A stretch of DNA of 35,732 nt from assembly GCA_904419875.1 (NCBI GenBank), contig CAJFTG010000026.1:1-35732 (forward strand), given 5' to 3'. The stretch is from Candidatus Avimonas caecicola. GTDB taxonomy: Bacteria; Bacillota; Clostridia; Oscillospirales; Acutalibacteraceae. Each line of letters starts with the position of its first letter. Within the stretch, counting starts at the first letter, position 1. The notes beneath the pieces were generated by a model. It ran no database searches. It saw only the letters and a program-made list of their open reading frames with translations, and had not been told where the DNA came from. Below are positions 32,232-35,732 of this stretch, piece after piece. The position numbers were made by a program, and so were the translations under genes.

Positions 32232-32272
32232 GCAGGTACGTCCCGAAAGGCATCGTCCTGAGGCGTACCTGC
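32232..32272 (+). terminator. Hairpin between the two binding-protein genes
   Basis: GCAGGTACG (32232-32240) and CGTACCTGC (32264-32272) form a perfect 9-base stem with a 23-base loop, followed by CTCCTTTT. It may partly terminate the transcript or shield the upstream mRNA end, so that the binding protein is made in excess over the permease. Confidence 0.5.
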
Positions 32273-32305
32273 CTCCTTTTGAGATGTCACGAGAGGATGA
32301 TTCTG

Positions 32306-35200
32306 GTGGCGAAAAGCCGATATCGAGTCAACGCCTTGGTCTGCCTGCTGGCCATGCTGCTTGGCCTCTGCCTGCCGGCGATCGCGGAGAAAACGCCTGA
32401 TTCCCCTGCGCAGGCCGAGGTGGAAACCGATCTGAATATTGATAATCTCAACGAGATTATCAATAAATCGGAAAACTACAAGCAGTATCTCGCGGATTAC
32501 AGCGGGAAAGTTCGTCCCAACGTCGAAGTAGCGGTGGATTTGTCCGCCATCCAGCTTTCCAAAGGGGAAGTCTGCCTGCTGGAGGATTTTGAAGGCCGGC
32601 CGGGGACCAGCCTTTCCACCGGTGAAGAGGGGTACGTGGAATGGGAACTGGAGGTGCCTGAGGAAGGGCTGTACAATATCGAGGTGATCTATTACGCCGA
32701 CGAAGGAAAGGGTTCTTCCATTGAGCGTTCGGTCTGGGTCAACGGCATCATCCCGTATTTTGAAGCGCGCAGCGTCCTCTTTTCCCGGGTTTGGAAGGAC
32801 GCGGAGGAAGAATTCCGCACCGATAACCGGGGTAATGAAATCAAGCCGGATATGGAAGAGGTAAAATGCTGGCAGACCACCTACCTGATGGATTCTTCCG
32901 GCGGATATACCGAGCCGCTGCAGTTTTATTTTTACAAGGGGAGGAATACCCTTGCGCTGAGAGCTTCGAAGGAACCGATGGTGCTCAACGGAATCACCCT
33001 CAAGCAAGCCCCTGTGCAGGAAGCGTATACCGAGCCGCAGAGCGCGCGGGAACAGGCGGAAGGTCAGGAACCTGTGATCTATATTCAGCAGGCGGAGAAG
33101 GGGCTTCTGCGTTCTGACGTAATGATTTATCCAATCTGTGACCGCTCCTCTCCCATGATGGATCCGATGTCCTATGATGTGAAAAAGCTCAATGCCGTGG
33201 GCGGGACCAACTGGGCGACCGTCGGCCAATGGGCGGAATGGACGGTGGAAGTGCCCCAAAGCGGATATTATCAGATAGCCTTCAAGTATCGGCAGTACTG
33301 GAACAATGGGGCCGTTTCCAGCCGAAAGGTGTACTTGGACGGCAAAGTGCTGTACGATGAGATGAATGCTGTCGAGTTTCCGTACAGCGGAAGTTTTGAA
33401 AACAAGGTGATTACCAACGCGGACGGAGAGCCAATGCTGTTTTATTTGGACGCAGGGGACCATACCGTCCGGTTGGAGGCGGTCCTGGGCCCGGTCGCGA
33501 ACGTGGTAGCGGAGGCGGACGATGCCATATACCAGCTCAACCTCGCTTATCGGAAGATTCTGATGATCACCGGGGCGGATCCGGATCCTTACCGTGATTA
33601 TGATATCGAAACCAGTGCCCCGGACGTACTGGACATTTTCCGAAATGAAATCGAACGGATGACGGCGCTCTCTGAGGAACTGTACGCCTTCCAGAACAAA
33701 AAGAACGACCGGAGCGCAATTCTTGACCAGTTTGTTTTCCAACTCCAGAATCTGGTAGAAAACCCGGACGAGATCCCCTCCAAAATGACGGCCTTCAAGC
33801 AGAACATTTCGGCTTTGAGCACGTTTGTGCAGGAATCCCGCGAGCAGCCGCTGGAGATCGATTATCTGATGGTCTATACCCCCGCCGCCGCCCTTCCCAA
33901 GGCAGACAGCGGCTTTTTTGGAAAGCTGGCACATGAAGTAAGGAGCTTTATCAGTTCCTTTATGTCGGATTACGGCAGCGTCGGGAATGTGTACGAAGGG
34001 GGAAAGGCCCTGGATGTGTGGACCTTTTCCGGCCGGGATCAGGCGGATGTGCTTAAAAAGCTGATCGATGACGAATTTTCGCTTCAGTACCAGGCCAATG
34101 TGAACCTTCAGGTTGTACAAGCCACGGTGCTTCTGCCGGCTGTCGTGGCTGGGAAGGGACCCGACATCGCCCTCAACAACGCCATTGGCGAGCCAATGAA
34201 TTACGCCCTGCGCAACGCTGTTGTGGATGTCTCGCAGTTTGCTGGCTGGGACGAGGTGGCGGCGCGCTTTAATGAAAGCGCCCTCCTTCCCGCCCGGTTT
34301 GAAGGAAAGGTATACGGCGTGCCGGAGACCGAAACGTTCTACATGCTGTTTTACCGCAGCGATATCCTGACGGATTTGGGTCTGGAGGTCCCGAAAACCT
34401 GGCAGGACGTCACCGATATGCTCCCGGTGCTCAAGCGCAACGGGATGGATTTCGGGCTTTTTCCCAACCTGAGCACCTACTGTATGTTCCTGTATCAGAA
34501 CGGAGGGGAATTGTATTCGGCGGACGGGCGGCGGTGCCTGCTGGACAGCAAGGTGGCGCTGGACGAATTTCGGGATTGGACGCAGTATTACATCGACTAT
34601 AAGCTTCCGATTGACTTTGATTTCAACAATCGGTTCCGATCGGGGGAAATCCCGGTCGGTGTGTCGGATTACTCCACTTTTAACTTCCTGACCGTGTTTG
34701 CACCGGAGCTCAAAGGGCTGTGGGATTTCACCAGCGTGCCCGGAACCCCCGACGAAGAGGGAAATATCCTGACCGCCTCCCCCAACAACGCGACCTACGG
34801 GATGGTTCTGAGCGGTTGCGAGGATCCCGAACTGGCGTTCCATTTCCTGGACTGGTGGACCTCCACCGATGTACAGACCCGGTTCGGCCTGGAGATGGAG
34901 AGCATCCTGGGCCCGTCCGCACGGTATACGACGGCCAATCAGGAGGCGATGGCGCGCCTGCCCTGGTCCAATGAGAATTACCGCAGCCTGTCCGCCCAGT
35001 GGGAGACCGTTTTCGGGATCCCGCAGGTGCCGGGAGGATATTTCACCTCCCGGCATGTGGAGAACGCTTTCCGCGAGGTGGTGAACTCCACGGTGGATTA
35101 CCGTGAGACCATGCTGGAATATGTCCGCACCATCAACCAGGAGATTACCAATAAACGGCAGCAGTATAACCTGCTGGCGGACGGAGGAGAATCGCGTTGA
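32306..35200 (+). CDS. Carbohydrate-binding-like modules fused to a solute-binding domain
   Basis: A 964-residue exported protein with a signal peptide at residues 1-25 (VNALVCLLAMLLGLCLPAIA) and no lipobox Cys. Two beta-sandwich modules of CBM6/35 type follow: about 70-230 (YVEWELEVPEEGLYNIEVIYY, RSVWVNG) and about 289-402 (WAEWTVEVPQSGYYQIAFKYR, RKVYLDGKVLYD, LDAGDHTVRLEAV). After a helical stretch (410-560) comes a solute-binding domain at about 566-950 (LDVWTFSGRDQ, FEGKVYGVPETETFYMLFYRSDIL, NGGELYSADGRRCLL, FLDWWTS). GTG at 32306 is used because GAGAGG lies nine bases before it; ATG at 32297 is an alternative. It overlaps the permease start by 4 bases, so it is part of the same importer. 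Confidence 0.88.
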   Translation: MAKSRYRVNALVCLLAMLLGLCLPAIAEKTPDSPAQAEVETDLNIDNLNEIINKSENYKQYLADYSGKVRPNVEVAVDLSAIQLSKGEVCLLEDFEGRPGTSLSTGEEGYVEWELEVPEEGLYNIEVIYYADEGKGSSIERSVWVNGIIPYFEARSVLFSRVWKDAEEEFRTDNRGNEIKPDMEEVKCWQTTYLMDSSGGYTEPLQFYFYKGRNTLALRASKEPMVLNGITLKQAPVQEAYTEPQSAREQAEGQEPVIYIQQAEKGLLRSDVMIYPICDRSSPMMDPMSYDVKKLNAVGGTNWATVGQWAEWTVEVPQSGYYQIAFKYRQYWNNGAVSSRKVYLDGKVLYDEMNAVEFPYSGSFENKVITNADGEPMLFYLDAGDHTVRLEAVLGPVANVVAEADDAIYQLNLAYRKILMITGADPDPYRDYDIETSAPDVLDIFRNEIERMTALSEELYAFQNKKNDRSAILDQFVFQLQNLVENPDEIPSKMTAFKQNISALSTFVQESREQPLEIDYLMVYTPAAALPKADSGFFGKLAHEVRSFISSFMSDYGSVGNVYEGGKALDVWTFSGRDQADVLKKLIDDEFSLQYQANVNLQVVQATVLLPAVVAGKGPDIALNNAIGEPMNYALRNAVVDVSQFAGWDEVAARFNESALLPARFEGKVYGVPETETFYMLFYRSDILTDLGLEVPKTWQDVTDMLPVLKRNGMDFGLFPNLSTYCMFLYQNGGELYSADGRRCLLDSKVALDEFRDWTQYYIDYKLPIDFDFNNRFRSGEIPVGVSDYSTFNFLTVFAPELKGLWDFTSVPGTPDEEGNILTASPNNATYGMVLSGCEDPELAFHFLDWWTSTDVQTRFGLEMESILGPSARYTTANQEAMARLPWSNENYRSLSAQWETVFGIPQVPGGYFTSRHVENAFREVVNSTVDYRETMLEYVRTINQEITNKRQQYNLLADGGESR

Positions 35201-35732
35201 AAGCAGTGGGAACAAAGGGGCGGGTGTCCGTCTGGAAAAAACTGTACGATGACCGGATTTCCTGGCTGTATCTGTCTCCGTTTTTGATTTTGTTTATCAC
35301 CTTTACCGTCATCCCGGTGATCATCTCGATTTTTTACAGCTTCACCAGCTTCGACCTGCTTCAGGCTCCGCGGTGGGTCTGGCTGGATAACTACAAAAAC
35401 CTGTTCGTTAACGACGACGTTTTTCAGATCGCGGTAAAAAACACCCTGGTCTTTTCCATTATCACCGGGCCGGTGGGATATATTGCCTCGCTGCTGATCG
35501 CCTGGATACTGAATGAGTTCGGTCCGAAGTTCCGCGCATTGATGGTGCTGCTGTTTTATGCACCCACCATTTCCGGCCAGATTTACATGATCTGGGGCGC
35601 CATGTTTAGCAGCGACAGCATGGGCTATGTAAACGCGGTGCTCCTCCAGCTTGGCGTTATAGACGGGCCGATCCAGTGGCTGAAGGACACACGGTATATC
35701 ATGACCATCGTCATCATCGTCGCCCTTTGGAT
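35197..35732 (+). CDS. ABC sugar transporter permease, partial
   Basis: The N-terminal 178 residues of a MalF/UgpA-type permease; the gene continues past the window. The start is TTG at 35197, overlapping the previous stop as TTGA, with GGAGGAGA upstream. The reading frame gives KKLYDDRISWLYLSPFLILF and FTVIPVIISIFYSFTSFDL for the first helix region, then WLDNYKNLF and FQIAVKNTLVFSIITGP typical of the subfamily, and further helices (SLLIAWILNEFG, ALMVLLFYAPTISGQIYMIW). The conserved EAA loop lies beyond the end. A second permease is expected next. Confidence 0.92.
   Translation, partial: MKAVGTKGRVSVWKKLYDDRISWLYLSPFLILFITFTVIPVIISIFYSFTSFDLLQAPRWVWLDNYKNLFVNDDVFQIAVKNTLVFSIITGPVGYIASLLIAWILNEFGPKFRALMVLLFYAPTISGQIYMIWGAMFSSDSMGYVNAVLLQLGVIDGPIQWLKDTRYIMTIVIIVALW

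Noticed and set aside
32111-35215. Very long minus-strand open frame opposite the CBM-solute-binding gene
   Set aside because: It is antisense to a gene with clear motifs, has no recognisable domains and is rich in residues expected from reading GC-biased codons backwards. The same applies to the antisense frames at 29506-32205, 20883-23612 and 15607-17712.

Overview
The window reads as the chromosome of a GC-rich, low-motility-signature Clostridia member, most likely an Oscillospirales (Ruminococcaceae/Oscillospiraceae-like) anaerobe. The evidence is the infC-rpmI-rplT operon with a terminator-controlled leader, pyruvate kinase with the extra C-terminal PEP-utiliser domain, a VanY-type carboxypeptidase, DUF1848 and SPL-like radical SAM proteins, remnants of a TnpX-type serine recombinase and of an IS21-type transposase, and a sortase-type (NPSTG) surface protein. 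Genus is not resolved from sequence alone.

Layout. (1) 1-900: a Cys-rich protein of unknown function. (2) 1048-7265, minus strand: a compact seven-gene unit led by a MarR regulator (marR, MFS, DUF1848, nitroreductase, SPL-like radical SAM, second MFS paralogue, mutM) with a clear promoter and a palindrome over the start site. (3) 7633-15430: an accessory island with dndB-dndC-dndD-dndE (DNA phosphorothioation) on the plus strand under a strong promoter with two tandem 13-bp repeats, then a convergent minus-strand pair encoding a TIR-domain protein with a predicted C-terminal winged helix and an unknown 211-residue protein. dndA and the restriction genes dndF/G/H are not in the window. The island ends with the frameshifted tail of a serine recombinase next to the 3' end of a tRNA-Pro gene. 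(4) 15431-26936: core genes, namely tRNA-Pro, pyk, a VanY-type carboxypeptidase, infC-rpmI-rplT, a SpoU/TrmH methyltransferase, dprA, topA and an RlmD/RumA-type methyltransferase. (5) 27321-28019: a decayed IS21-type transposase. (6) 28413-35732: a secreted NPSTG-anchored protein, then a sugar ABC import locus with an unusual 870-residue lipoprotein made of two solute-binding domains, a 964-residue protein with two carbohydrate-binding-like domains fused to a solute-binding domain, and the start of a permease that runs off the window.

How the genes work together. DndB regulates and DndC/D/E (with a cysteine desulfurase encoded elsewhere) should place sulfur in the DNA backbone. The neighbouring TIR operon is the best candidate for the effector arm of a phosphorothioate-linked defence that lacks the classical DndFGH. 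The MarR unit looks like an efflux/redox/repair regulon. The ABC locus looks dedicated to a complex glycan-derived substrate. Several G-poor polypyrimidine tracts follow genes on their coding strand and may be Rho-type termination regions.
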